64,000 nucleotides of DNA from positions 1,532,319 to 1,596,318 of the forward strand of contig NZ_BCFL01000016.1 in NCBI RefSeq assembly GCF_002217755.1, read 5' to 3'. This DNA is from Streptomyces hyaluromycini (lineage in GTDB: Bacteria > Actinomycetota > Actinomycetes > Streptomycetales > Streptomycetaceae). Positions 7,775 through 15,697 of this stretch are shown piece by piece (the stretch's first letter is position 1; every line of letters begins with the position of its first letter). The translations under genes were made by a program, and so were the position numbers. The notes beneath the pieces are model-generated. The model was not told where the DNA came from and did no database searches. It worked only from the letters and a program-made list of their open reading frames with translations.

Positions 7775-8443
7775 GTGAAGCGCCGCACCTTGCCCGTTGC
7801 CGCCGCGCTCGCCGCGACCGCAGCACTGCTGCTGACGGCGTGCGGAGGCGGGGACGACAGCTCCAAGGGCAACGACAAGATCGCGGGGGCCGACGGAACG
7901 GGAGGCTCCACCTCTCCATCGCCGTCCGCCTCAACCTCCGCCTCGACCGAGAAGAACGCGCCGAGTTTCGACTTCCCGTCGGACATCACGGTGGTCGTCG
8001 ATCGGGAGTCGACGGGAGATGCCACCAAGGACGCGGTTCTGCGCGACCTGGCGTACGCGGCCGAGGCCCGGCTCGAGGCTTTCGCCAAGGGGAACGGCCA
8101 GACCGCCAACCTGAATCGCTACTTTGCGGGATACGCCCGTACCTACTGGATCGGCAGGGTTGCGGAGCTCAAGAAGCAAGGGCTGACCGTTACGGGACAC
8201 TATCGGTACTTCGATTTCGAGGTCACCGACATCGCCAACAGCAAGACAGCAGCCGTCCGATACTGCGAGGACCAGAGCAAGGCGTACGGCAAGGTCATCA
8301 AGACTCAAAAGGTGCAGGTCACCAAACCGAGTGACAAGGATTTCGTCCTCAACACGCTCCAGGTCGCGAAGGACTCTGCAGGCGACTGGCAGGTCACGCG
8401 GCAGAGTTGGAAGAAGGGTGACGCCTCGTGCGTGCGGGGGTAG
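7775..8443 (+). CDS. Lipoprotein, paralogue C
   Basis: This 222-residue protein has an N-terminus nearly identical to paralogues A and B (MKRRTLPVAAALAATAALL, LLTAC, Cys23) and then a Ser/Thr/Pro linker. The domain from residue 60 shares FPSDITV, VDRESTGD, HYRYFDFEVTD and RYCEDQSKAYGK with the frameshifted copy A, so A and C are the closest pair. Two cysteines remain in the mature domain besides the lipidated one. GTG start with GGGGGAG upstream; the end overlaps the next GTG by 16 nt. It is presumably anchored on the outer face of the membrane. Function is unknown. Confidence 0.82.
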   Translation: MKRRTLPVAAALAATAALLLTACGGGDDSSKGNDKIAGADGTGGSTSPSPSASTSASTEKNAPSFDFPSDITVVVDRESTGDATKDAVLRDLAYAAEARLEAFAKGNGQTANLNRYFAGYARTYWIGRVAELKKQGLTVTGHYRYFDFEVTDIANSKTAAVRYCEDQSKAYGKVIKTQKVQVTKPSDKDFVLNTLQVAKDSAGDWQVTRQSWKKGDASCVRG

Positions 8444-9471
8444 GTGTCCGAGCCGCTCGTCCCGCTTTTCGGACGGCGGCGGCCGTGAGCCTGGTCGTCG
8501 CGCTGGGAGCGGGCGCTCCGGCGTATGCGGGTGACCCCTCCTACGGCGGTGACGAGGGCGACGTCCAGCCGACCCCACCCAGCTCCGGCACCGACTCAGG
8601 TGGCAGCTCCGGGACCGGAACCATCGGCGCCCATATCCAGATCAGTCAAAGCAAGACCGGCGGCTCAAGCAACTCCACCTCGAAGGCCACGTCCTCCAAC
8701 GCCAACTGGAAACCCCCCGTCTGCTGGTACGAGCCCATGTACACGCCGGACGAGTACGAGGACTTCATCAAGTCCTCGTACAAGGGAGCCCAGGAACCGG
8801 CGGCGAGCTACGCCAAGAAGCGCGCCGACGAGGACTACCACAAGGGCGACAAGGGCCTGTGGTGGCAGGTGCAGTTCCGGAACGACGACTACACCGACGC
8901 CTGTCCCGTGACCCCGGCCAACTGGGAGATCTGGGTCCCGCCCGCCCAGCCGAAGGCGGACCCCAACCAGCTGACCCCGGAGATCCTCTCCGAACTCGCT
9001 TACAACTCCACGAAGTTGCCGAAGCCGCCCGTGGTGCTGAGCCCGAGCCCGGACCGGCTCAAGGTGAACCTCGGTACGCGGGTGAAGTTCGAGGGTGACT
9101 TCGATCGCGTCTGGACGACCGCCAGCATCAACTACAAGGGTGTCCAGATGGCCGCGACGACCGTCGCGACCCCCCTGGCGCTCAAGGTCGAGGCCGGCAC
9201 GGCGGACGCCGACCCGCAGTCGTGCACGTACGACCTGGTCAAGGGCGACAACGGGTACACGGTCGACAGCAAGGACGCCGGCTGCAACGTCACTTACCTG
9301 CGTTCGTCAGGTACCGGCACCTACCCCTTCAAGGCGTCGATCACCTGGAAGGTGACCTGGACGGACTCGGCCGACCCCGACGGACCCGCACGGCAGCCGG
9401 GCCTGCCCGACGGCCTGTCCACGTACGAGCAGAACGTGACCGTGAAGGAAATCCAGGCGGTCAACCGCTGA
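8428..9471 (+). CDS. Secreted protein of the lipoprotein cassette, copy C
   Basis: This 347-residue protein is the same length as copy B. Its signal peptide reads MRAGVGVRAARPAF, then a hydrophobic core and cleavage after GAPAYA. A Gly/Ser/Thr-rich stretch precedes a conserved block with NWKPPVCWYEPMYTPDEYED, a WWQ motif, LTPEILSELAYNSTKLP and the C-terminal CNVTYLRSS, ITWKVTWTDS and LPDG blocks seen in copy B. It contains four to five cysteines that could form disulphides. GTG overlaps the lipoprotein gene. The WXG gene starts 61 nt later, which in this unit links the lipoprotein/secreted pair with a T7 pair on one likely transcript. Confidence 0.8.
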   Translation: MRAGVGVRAARPAFRTAAAVSLVVALGAGAPAYAGDPSYGGDEGDVQPTPPSSGTDSGGSSGTGTIGAHIQISQSKTGGSSNSTSKATSSNANWKPPVCWYEPMYTPDEYEDFIKSSYKGAQEPAASYAKKRADEDYHKGDKGLWWQVQFRNDDYTDACPVTPANWEIWVPPAQPKADPNQLTPEILSELAYNSTKLPKPPVVLSPSPDRLKVNLGTRVKFEGDFDRVWTTASINYKGVQMAATTVATPLALKVEAGTADADPQSCTYDLVKGDNGYTVDSKDAGCNVTYLRSSGTGTYPFKASITWKVTWTDSADPDGPARQPGLPDGLSTYEQNVTVKEIQAVNR

Positions 9472-9532
9472 TGAGACGCAAGCGGCCCGCCGAGTTCCGG
9501 CTCAGGGCCGCTCCAGGAGACCGGAATCCGAC

Positions 9533-9835
9533 ATGAGTGACCTGCGCCTCGAAGACACGATCTTCCAGGACCTGAAGAAGACCTTCTCGTCCATCAGCGA
9601 CCGCATGGAGACCACCCGCCGCACGCTCCGCAGCGCGGACGCCTCGGCCGTCGGCGAGAAGCAACTCGTCGAAGACGTCCAGGACTTCGCCGACGACTGG
9701 GGCTACGGCATCAAGCAGCTCGGCAAGCACACCCAGGGTGCCGTGAAGATGATCAACAAGATCGGGGAGAGCTTCGGCAAGCTCGACCTGGACCTGGCCG
9801 AGTCCCTCAAGGCTCCGCAGCAGAAGGGCAAGTGA
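9533..9835 (+). CDS. WXG100-family protein
   Basis: This 100-residue protein has two helices around DFADDWGYGIKQLGKHT, a clear W-x-G. ATG at 9533 follows GGAGACC at 13 nt, a long spacing. It is closest to 4486-4782. It ends 1 nt before the GTG of the large partner gene, as in the other two pairs. Expected to be a small T7SS partner or substrate that binds the N-terminus of that protein. Confidence 0.8.
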   Translation: MSDLRLEDTIFQDLKKTFSSISDRMETTRRTLRSADASAVGEKQLVEDVQDFADDWGYGIKQLGKHTQGAVKMINKIGESFGKLDLDLAESLKAPQQKGK

Positions 9836-9836
9836 C

Positions 9837-11111
9837 GTGGCTGGGCAACGGCCGGCCTTCCCCCACATAGGCTGGGATCCCACGCCGGGAAGCGTGGAGG
9901 ACACCCGGGACCTCGCCAAGCAGCTCGGCAAACTGGCCGGCGAGCTGGGTACGGCGCTCGGAGAGCTGGAGCGCATCGAGACCGGTGCCTGGAAGGGCAA
10001 GACCGCGGTCGCCTTCAGCGAGTACGTCGGCAAGGACGTCACCCCGCTCATCCGCAAGAGCCACGAGTCCTTCGACAAGGCATCGCGTGCGCTGCACCGC
10101 TGGGCCGACGACCTCCAGGAGTTCCAGGTCCGGGCGGACCGGCTGGAGAAGAGCGCCGGGGACAAACTCGACGCCAAGGCGGAGGCGCAGGGCAAGGCCG
10201 GCAGCGACGGCAGCATGGAACTGGGCAAGGCGTCCAGCGCGGTGGACGGGGTCATCCAGAAGGTCCACGAACTGGAGGAGGACTACCGGGCGGCCGCCCG
10301 CCAGGTCAGCAAGGAGCTGGACAAGGCCGGCGACATCGCCCCCGACGAGCCCGGCTTCTGGGACAAGCTGGGGCACGGGATCGCGAACGCGTGGGATGCC
10401 ACGGGTGACTGGCTCAAGGAACATGCCGACCTGATCAAGGAAATCGGCGACATCCTCAGCGACGTCACCGCGATCCTCGGCGTGCTGGCCATCATCACTC
10501 TGCCCTTCGAACCTCTCGGCGCGATCTTCGGTGCTGCGGCGGTTCTCACCAGCGGAATGGCGCTGCTGGCGCACTCGGTCGCCAAGGCAAGCGGTGCTGA
10601 CGTCAGTTGGCTCACCATGGGCACGGACGCACTGGGGCTGCTGCCAGGTATCGGCCTCCTCGGAAAGGGCGCCAAGGTGGCCAGCAAGGCAGCCGCGGCC
10701 GAGCGGATCGCGGAATTCGGCAGTGGCTTCAAGGTGTCCGGCATCGAGCGCGCCTTCAACGTGATCGCAACGGGCGACATGGCAAAATCGGTCGAGGGCG
10801 GTGTCGGCCTGCTGGGCAGGCGGATCGTCCTGGGCGGTGCGGGGAAGGACCTCGGACTGCTGTCCCATGAGAGCGGTGCGATGAGCCGCCTGGCCGGGCT
10901 CGCCGAGGCGGGGTATCACCAAGGCCAGTGGCTCGGTACCAAGGGCCTGGCGCTCGCCGGCGAGAAGTTCACGGTCGACCCGTTGAGCAAACTGGGCAGA
11001 GGGATCGATGTGGCAGGCAAGGTGCTCCCCAAGGGGATCAGCATCGGCCTGCACAGCGGTGACTCGGCCAACCCGGGCGACAGCCTCCAGCAGTCCGCCA
11101 CAGCACATTGA
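9837..11111 (+). CDS. Large putative T7SS-secreted protein
   Basis: This 424-residue protein starts with GWDPTPGSVEDTRDL and has an N-terminal helical domain with ETGAWKGKTAVAF (W-x-G turn). A coiled coil follows to about residue 165, then the GFWDKLG segment shared with the 3158-4483 protein. A hydrophobic region VTAILGVLAIITLPFEPLGAIFGAAAV (described here in two parts, about 205-235) comes next, and then a Gly/Ala-rich C-terminus with the conserved TMGTDALGLLPGIG block. GTG at 9837 is 1 nt after the WXG stop. Copies 1 and 2 differ mainly in their last 130 residues. No toxin motif is recognisable. Confidence 0.7.
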   Translation: MAGQRPAFPHIGWDPTPGSVEDTRDLAKQLGKLAGELGTALGELERIETGAWKGKTAVAFSEYVGKDVTPLIRKSHESFDKASRALHRWADDLQEFQVRADRLEKSAGDKLDAKAEAQGKAGSDGSMELGKASSAVDGVIQKVHELEEDYRAAARQVSKELDKAGDIAPDEPGFWDKLGHGIANAWDATGDWLKEHADLIKEIGDILSDVTAILGVLAIITLPFEPLGAIFGAAAVLTSGMALLAHSVAKASGADVSWLTMGTDALGLLPGIGLLGKGAKVASKAAAAERIAEFGSGFKVSGIERAFNVIATGDMAKSVEGGVGLLGRRIVLGGAGKDLGLLSHESGAMSRLAGLAEAGYHQGQWLGTKGLALAGEKFTVDPLSKLGRGIDVAGKVLPKGISIGLHSGDSANPGDSLQQSATAH

Positions 11112-11122
11112 GGCACGAGAAG

Positions 11123-12016
11123 ATGACGAGATGGCAACCTGACCCCGACGAGACCCTGCTCGCGCGCTGCGGAGTGAGTTTCGCCACCGGCGTCGCCACA
11201 CCTGTGTCCGGGATGCGCTGGTTCAGGGACACGACGCGACGGGACATCCAGGGCGAGCTGCCGGGCTGGCCGGCGGGTCCGGAATTCACCGCCCGCGCCA
11301 AGAGCGAGAGCCGCCTGCGTGAGGGGGGCAAGTTCGGTGCTCGCTTTCTGCTCGTGGCGACCCTCGGCGTCCTTGAATCGCTGGCCGGGTCGGGCAGCAC
11401 AGGAAACGTCTCGCGGCTCGGACAGCCAGAGGAGCCGGAGAACGAGGTCGAGGACTTCCCCGTCATGTGGGCGGCTCCCGGGAGCCTCGCCCGTACCCTC
11501 CCGTGGCAGCTCGACCCCGGACGGCGTCCCGACACCGATCGAACCCATCTGGTGGTGACGGACCGGCGGGTCCTCGTCCTCGGACTGCTGGACGACAAGA
11601 GCGCTCCCCATGACGAGGTCCTGTGGGAGACCGAACGGTCCAACATCAGCACCGTGAAACGGATGAAGTTCAGCCAGTACAAGGTGGACTTCAAGCTCGT
11701 GTTCGCCGACGGATCATGGAGTCGCCTCGCGGGTTGGAACACCAATTGCCGTGACGATGTCACCCGGCCCCTGGCCACCAGTCCTGAACTGGTGTCCGGC
11801 GACGCGCTGACAGAGGGGCAACAGCGGACCGTCGCGGAGTTGCTGGAGCGCCAGAAGGGACCCGGCGATCTCGTGATCAGTCGTCGGCCGAGCGGCCACT
11901 TCCTCGCCGACTATCTGAGGACCAGCACGATCGATCCCGACTACGGAGTCAGCAGCGACTTCTGCCTGATGGGCGCCGACGGCGAAGACGTTCCGTTCCA
12001 AGAGGGCGACCTCTAA
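11123..12016 (+). CDS. PH-like cassette protein with short hydrophobic segment
   Basis: This protein of about 297 residues starts at ATG 11123; TTG at 11108, overlapping the previous stop, is an alternative. The N-terminal ARCGVSFATGVATPVSGMR block recurs as a fragment at 14312-14368. A weak hydrophobic stretch (GARFLLVATLGVLESLAG) is followed by a beta-rich domain with THLVVTDRRVLVLGLLDD and KLVFADGSWSRLAG, comparable to the PH-like domains at 6932 and 14375. It lies between the large substrate gene and the FDVPEGF gene. Function is unknown. Confidence 0.65.
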   Translation: MTRWQPDPDETLLARCGVSFATGVATPVSGMRWFRDTTRRDIQGELPGWPAGPEFTARAKSESRLREGGKFGARFLLVATLGVLESLAGSGSTGNVSRLGQPEEPENEVEDFPVMWAAPGSLARTLPWQLDPGRRPDTDRTHLVVTDRRVLVLGLLDDKSAPHDEVLWETERSNISTVKRMKFSQYKVDFKLVFADGSWSRLAGWNTNCRDDVTRPLATSPELVSGDALTEGQQRTVAELLERQKGPGDLVISRRPSGHFLADYLRTSTIDPDYGVSSDFCLMGADGEDVPFQEGDL

Positions 12017-12039
12017 ACCGGATTGGAAGCGGAAACCCA

Positions 12040-12729
12040 GTGACCACGCCTCTCATAACGGTCGAAGCGGATGTCCCTCCCCTGACGTTCGACGTCCCCG
12101 AGGGCTTCTTCACCCTCCCCCTGGCAGCCGAGCCCGAAGCGCGGGCCGCACTGTCCGACACCTTCGTTCGGGACCTCTACTCCCAGGGCGACGAAGCGCT
12201 GTGGAACCCGGCCGCCCCGTACTACGCGGCCCTGGCCGAGCAACTGGCCCTCAGTGGTGTTTCGTACTCGGCCCTGGGTTTGTTCTCCACCGAAGACGAC
12301 GGCGTCGTCCAGTGCGCGTTCACCGTGGCGGCTGTCGAAACCGATCATGCAGACCCCGAAACGGCGGCACACGGAATCCTGGTCGCCCTGTCCCGTGATC
12401 CGCACCACGACACGCGCTGGATGGATCTCCCCTGTGGCCCCGCGGTCTCCTGCGTGACCATGCGCGAGGTGACACTCTCACCGGAACTCACTGCCGATCA
12501 CACGGAGAAACAGCTCCTGACCGGGCAGATCCAGGTCCATATCCCGTTCCCGACCGGCCCTTACACCGCCGTATTCACGCTCCACACGGCTTCCACCGAA
12601 TACTGGAACGAATTCTGCGACGGAACGGTGGCGATCCTGCGGACGGTGTCATTCCCCGCTCCTGAAAACGACACGGACTCAGCAGGACAAGGTAACAGCG
12701 GAGCTGGCGAGTCGGCCTTGGGCAACTGA
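12040..12729 (+). CDS. Conserved cassette protein, FDVPEGF family, copy 2
   Basis: This 229-residue soluble protein is a paralogue of 2415-3158: FDVPEGFFTLPLAAEPEAR near residue 18, then LFSTEDDGVVQ, a block DTRWMDLPCGPAVSC and a final ILRTVSFPAP. GTG start at 12040, 23 nt after the previous stop. It is the last gene of the long rightward operon beginning at 7775. Its repeated presence beside WXG/substrate pairs suggests a specific partner role, not yet definable. Confidence 0.7.
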   Translation: MTTPLITVEADVPPLTFDVPEGFFTLPLAAEPEARAALSDTFVRDLYSQGDEALWNPAAPYYAALAEQLALSGVSYSALGLFSTEDDGVVQCAFTVAAVETDHADPETAAHGILVALSRDPHHDTRWMDLPCGPAVSCVTMREVTLSPELTADHTEKQLLTGQIQVHIPFPTGPYTAVFTLHTASTEYWNEFCDGTVAILRTVSFPAPENDTDSAGQGNSGAGESALGN

Positions 12730-12849
12730 GCGCCCCAGACTGGCACGCCCGGCGCTCGCGTCCTGAGAAGGAGCGAGGCGGATCGCAAGTTGCTGCTGCC
12801 GAGAAGCCAACAGGACGGCAGGGACCGCGCAACGCGATGCACAGCCCAT

Positions 12850-13119
12850 TCAGACGTTCGACCCATCCCCTTCGCGGGCGTCAGCGTCTGATTCCGGCAT
12901 CCCAATGACGTACGTCCCCTTCGCGGGCAGTGTCGCGACCAGCCCTCGTTTGCGAAGTTCGACGATGGCACGGCGCACAGTGCCGATGCTCACGCGGTAC
13001 AGATCCGTCATGGCTCGCTCACCAGGCAGTGCAGCACCCTGCGGCAGCTTTCCAGAAGCGATGTCTGCCGCGATGGCGTCGGCGAGTTTCACGTACTCAT
13101 AGCGCGGAAGCTCGGTCAT
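12850..13119 (-). CDS. Small GntR-family regulator
   Basis: This 89-residue protein is essentially only a GntR winged helix: YVKLADAIAADIASGKL, ALPGERAMTDLYRVSIGTVRRAIVELRKRGLV, then a short tail. No ligand-binding domain follows, so it belongs to the small GntR proteins common in Streptomyces. Start ATG at 13119 with GGTGGAGAC upstream; the in-frame extension to 13149 lacks similarity. It is divergent from the two-gene unit at 13302, which it probably controls together with itself. Confidence 0.8.
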   Translation of the reverse strand: MTELPRYEYVKLADAIAADIASGKLPQGAALPGERAMTDLYRVSIGTVRRAIVELRKRGLVATLPAKGTYVIGMPESDADAREGDGSNV

Positions 13120-13163
13120 GTCTCCACCGTGCCGCAACCCTACGCACATCGCAGGAGTAGAAC

Positions 13164-13185
13164 GCGTCCCACCGCAGTGGGACGC
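13164..13185. promoter_or_regulatory. Palindrome between GntR gene and 13302 unit
   Basis: GCGTCCCAC, a CGCA loop, then GTGGGACGC form a perfect 9-bp inverted repeat, 45 bp upstream of the GntR start. It is a good candidate for the GntR operator. A second imperfect hairpin (CCCCGGCGAGGT paired with ACCTCCCGGGG) follows at about 13241-13271 in the leader of the 13302 gene. Confidence 0.5.
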
Positions 13186-13301
13186 TGAATATATCTGGAG
13201 GGTGCGGGGGGACGCAGTTACCGGTATGGTCGAAATGACAGGACCCCGGCGAGGTGGCTAGACCTCCCGGGGCATGGCCAACGCTTACCAGGAGCGTCGA
13301 C

Positions 13302-13649
13302 ATGCACGACCTTATCCCCCGCACCCTCCAATGGCTGCGCCTCCTGTTCACCCCCGGAACCGGGAAACGTCGCCGTCGTCCTCATCGCCCGCCCTTCCCC
13401 CACCTGCACCTCACCCTCGTACGCTGCCCCCTCACCGCCGAGCACCCGCACCTCCCCAACCACCGCTCGCCGTACGGCCTCGCCGCCTTCCTCGACGGCA
13501 CCGACTCCGCGCTGGTCCGCCCCTACCTGACCGCCTACGAGCGCGAGGCCGCCCTCCAGCAGCGCCGCCGCCTCGCCCTCGTACTCGCCGCCGACTTCGG
13601 GATCGACCTGGACCAGCACGTGATCGGCGCGCCGGAGGTGGCCGCGTGA
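13302..13649 (+). CDS. Small conserved Streptomyces protein, unknown
   Basis: This 115-residue protein has an Arg/Pro/His-rich N-terminal third and a helical C-terminus with YEREAALQQRRRLALVLAADFG. Start ATG at 13302 is preceded by CCAGGAGCG. It has no signal peptide. It shares its stop codon with the start of the next gene (TGATG), so the two are coupled. Such pairs next to a small GntR gene are familiar in Streptomyces, but no function is known to me. Confidence 0.6.
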   Translation: MHDLIPRTLQWLRLLFTPGTGKRRRRPHRPPFPHLHLTLVRCPLTAEHPHLPNHRSPYGLAAFLDGTDSALVRPYLTAYEREAALQQRRRLALVLAADFGIDLDQHVIGAPEVAA

Positions 13650-14026
13650 TGGAACGGGCCAACAGCCACGCGCACACCCCGGCCTCCCCCCGGCTCCTCC
13701 CTTGGCCCAACCCCGAGGGCAAGCCGTGCTACCTGGTCACGGACAACAACGGCGGGTATCTCAGCCGTCTTGCCGACGACTTGGAGGCCGCCCAGCTCGC
13801 CACCGGTACCGATGTCCTCGGCCGTGCCCGCCAGGTGCTGGACGACCCGATGTCGCCGTACACGGAGGTCCGCTACGCCGGCATCCGCCTCGCTGAATGC
13901 CTCAACGACGCGCTGCGCGTCGCCGAGTCACGGGGCATGCGCCTGGTCGTACCGGACGATGAGGAGGACCGCGAAAGCGCCCACGAGCGGGCAGCGCCGA
14001 ACGCGGGTAGCGGCCTACGGGCGTGA
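13649..14026 (+). CDS. Small conserved protein, second gene of GntR-linked pair
   Basis: This 125-residue acidic soluble protein contains CYLVTDNNGGYLSRLADDLE and a helical segment RYAGIRLAECLNDALRVAES. ATG at 13649 overlaps the preceding TGA by one base. The last 20 or so residues (after DDEEDRES) look unstructured and run up to the pseudogene at 14053, so the original C-terminus may have been altered when the flanking DNA was rearranged. Function is unknown. Confidence 0.6.
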   Translation: MERANSHAHTPASPRLLPWPNPEGKPCYLVTDNNGGYLSRLADDLEAAQLATGTDVLGRARQVLDDPMSPYTEVRYAGIRLAECLNDALRVAESRGMRLVVPDDEEDRESAHERAAPNAGSGLRA

Positions 14027-14052
14027 CTTCGAGGTGTCGGAGGAGCCGGGAC

Positions 14053-14311
14053 TTTCCCCCTCTGGCGAGTGCGCCGTCAACGCCGACGGCTCCTCCAGCG
14101 AGACCTACTCCGGGAGACGCGGACGGAACGCCGTCCAACGGATTCAGGCACCTGCGTTCTTCCGGTGTCAGCGTCTTCAAGCTTCGGGCGAGGATCGCCT
14201 GGCAGGTCTCCCGGACGGGCACCGGGAGCGCAGGGGGAAGACCTGCCCGACGGTACCTTCGGGACCACGCAGGACGTCACCGTTCCGGAAATCCAAACCG
14301 TCAACTGCTTC
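14053..14311 (+). pseudogene. Decayed 3' part of cassette secreted-protein gene
   Basis: Three reading frames in succession match the C-terminal third of the 5870-6913 protein. They are SGECAVNADGSSSET, then NGFRHLRSSGVSVFKLRARIAW, given as two blocks (HLRSS and KLRARIAWQV), then LPDGTFGTTQDVTVPEIQTVN. At least two frameshifts separate these blocks, and the 5' two-thirds of the gene are absent. It is a relic of a fourth lipoprotein/secreted unit. Confidence 0.75.
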
Positions 14312-14368
14312 GCGCTGCGGGGTCAGTTTCACGACCGGAGTCGCCACCTGCGTCGCAGGTATGCGGCA
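14312..14368 (+). pseudogene. Fragment of 11123-type gene fused to the decayed relic
   Basis: In one frame the bases read RCGVSFTTGVATCVAGMR, which aligns with ARCGVSFATGVATPVSGMR near the start of the protein at 11123. Only about 19 codons remain before similarity stops and the next gene begins. This points to recombination or deletion between cassettes. Confidence 0.65.
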
Positions 14369-14374
14369 AACGAC

Positions 14375-15085
14375 ATGGAAGGTGGGACGGTTTTGCCCAC
14401 GAGCACCGACCGCACGATACGGGACCGGCTCGGCGTCACTCCCGACGCGGCAGCCTGGTGCACGATCGGCAGGATTCCCGAACCACCCGACGAGGTACAC
14501 CGGGTGGCAGGGTCGGCGCCCTTGCGCCCTGCCTCCATGAGGCCGCTCGCCATGCTCGGCGTCACACTCGGCACGCCCCTGCTGTACATCGGCAAGTTGC
14601 TGAGTCTCCTCGGCGCGGGTGAAGAGGCTCTCAAGCGCATGCTGTCGACCACTGGTGAACAAGAGCGACACCGCGCCGCCAAACTCGAAGAGAAGCGGCG
14701 CGACGAGGCCGTCGTCGAACTCGGGCTCGACAAGACCTTCGACGGCGACTGGAACGGTGCCGCGGGCCGTCTCCTGCTGCAGTGGTACAGCCATTCCTCC
14801 CACCACCAACGACTGGTCGCGCTCGCCGGGAACCGCATCCTGCTGGCCGCTCCTCCCCAGCGCGTGTCAGTGCGCCGGGACGCCTTCATGCAGGTGATCG
14901 CCGAAATCCCCGTCGCAGAGGCCGACCTTGTGGACCCGCTGCCCGCGTACAGGAACGACAGGCTGCGCCTGCGTTTCAAGGACGGCTCGTGGCTCACCCT
15001 GATCACCGAGGAGTGGCGCAGCGAGCTCCACAGGTACCTGAGGCGTCATCAGCAGTCGGACGACTCCCGGGCCGCCGAAGCCTGA
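14375..15085 (+). CDS. Membrane-associated PH-like protein, cassette copy D
   Basis: This 236-residue protein is a close paralogue of 6932-7612. The two share W-C-IG-IPEPPDEVH, a hydrophobic helix MLGVTLGTPLLYIGKLL, STTGEQERHRAAKLEEKRR, FDGDWNGAAGRLL, and the beta-rich tail ending FKDGSWLTLITEEWRSELH. ATG at 14375 has a weak ribosome site and lies just after the composite pseudogene, so its original upstream operon is gone. Whether it is still expressed is uncertain. Confidence 0.65.
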   Translation: MEGGTVLPTSTDRTIRDRLGVTPDAAAWCTIGRIPEPPDEVHRVAGSAPLRPASMRPLAMLGVTLGTPLLYIGKLLSLLGAGEEALKRMLSTTGEQERHRAAKLEEKRRDEAVVELGLDKTFDGDWNGAAGRLLLQWYSHSSHHQRLVALAGNRILLAAPPQRVSVRRDAFMQVIAEIPVAEADLVDPLPAYRNDRLRLRFKDGSWLTLITEEWRSELHRYLRRHQQSDDSRAAEA

Positions 15086-15152
15086 CAGCCGGGTGCGACG
15101 GAGCACATCACACGCTCCGTCGCACCCAGCCGTTCGACGACCTCGGACTTTA

Positions 15153-15455
15153 CTAACCCTTGGCCTGCTTCGCCAGCTGGTCGTCCAGCTGCTCGTACGC
15201 TTCCTTGGCCTTCTTCAGGAAGTCGGACAGCCCGTGCAGGCCCTGGATCGTCTTCGTCGCGCCCTTCGTGAAGTCCTTCATGGAGTCGTCGTACGCTCCC
15301 GAGGCCTTCTGGGTGGTGAAGCCGTTCTCCACCAGCGCGGAAACGCGCTTCTCGACGTTCTTGATCTTGTCCTCAAGCTCGTGCATGTCCTTGATCAGGT
15401 CGCCCGCGACCTTCTCCATCTCCGCATATGTGAGATCCGTGTCTTTACTGGCCAT
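15153..15455 (-). CDS. WXG100-family protein next to eccC
   Basis: This 100-residue all-helical protein with a Lys/Glu/Asp-rich sequence starts at the ATG at 15455 after a strong GGAGGAAG site. The hairpin turn reads VENGFTTQKASGAY, so the canonical W is replaced and only an NGF remains. It ends LDDQLAKQAKG. Proteins of this type beside the FtsK/SpoIIIE-like EccC are the Streptomyces EsxA/EsxB substrates. Only one such gene is present here, whereas these proteins usually work as dimers of two related chains. Its promoter motif is shared with the WXG operon at 4782. Confidence 0.75.
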   Translation of the reverse strand: MASKDTDLTYAEMEKVAGDLIKDMHELEDKIKNVEKRVSALVENGFTTQKASGAYDDSMKDFTKGATKTIQGLHGLSDFLKKAKEAYEQLDDQLAKQAKG

Positions 15456-15536
15456 GACGGCTTCCTCCCGTTGGTGTGGCCTCAGGGCCTTCCCCCGTGG
15501 CACCGATCGCGCGGATCCTTTGGCCATGACATGGCC

Positions 15537-15558
15537 GTCCGCACGAGCAAAGATCCTA
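15537..15558 (-). promoter_or_regulatory. Promoter-like motif shared by two WXG genes, copy 2
   Basis: On the minus strand TAGGATC, a T run and GCTCGTGCGGAC repeat the block at 4812-4833 with a single-base length difference. It lies about 100 nt upstream of the WXG100 start at 15455. The 15456-15697 gap is the divergent promoter region for this gene and eccC. Confidence 0.5.
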
Positions 15559-15697
15559 CGGGGGTGACGCGTGCGACCGCACGGTCCTTGTGCGGCGGAA
15601 TCGTGAACCACGCACATCCCGTTGCACCCGGGAAAGTGCGGGCGGCTAAGGTCACTTCCACTGTGTTGGGTGCTCTCGGTGTGTTGGGGGACGGAAC

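Noticed and set aside
9471..9536. 21-codon frame starting on the stop of the secreted-protein gene
   Set aside because: Too short, no similarity to anything, and no own ribosome site.
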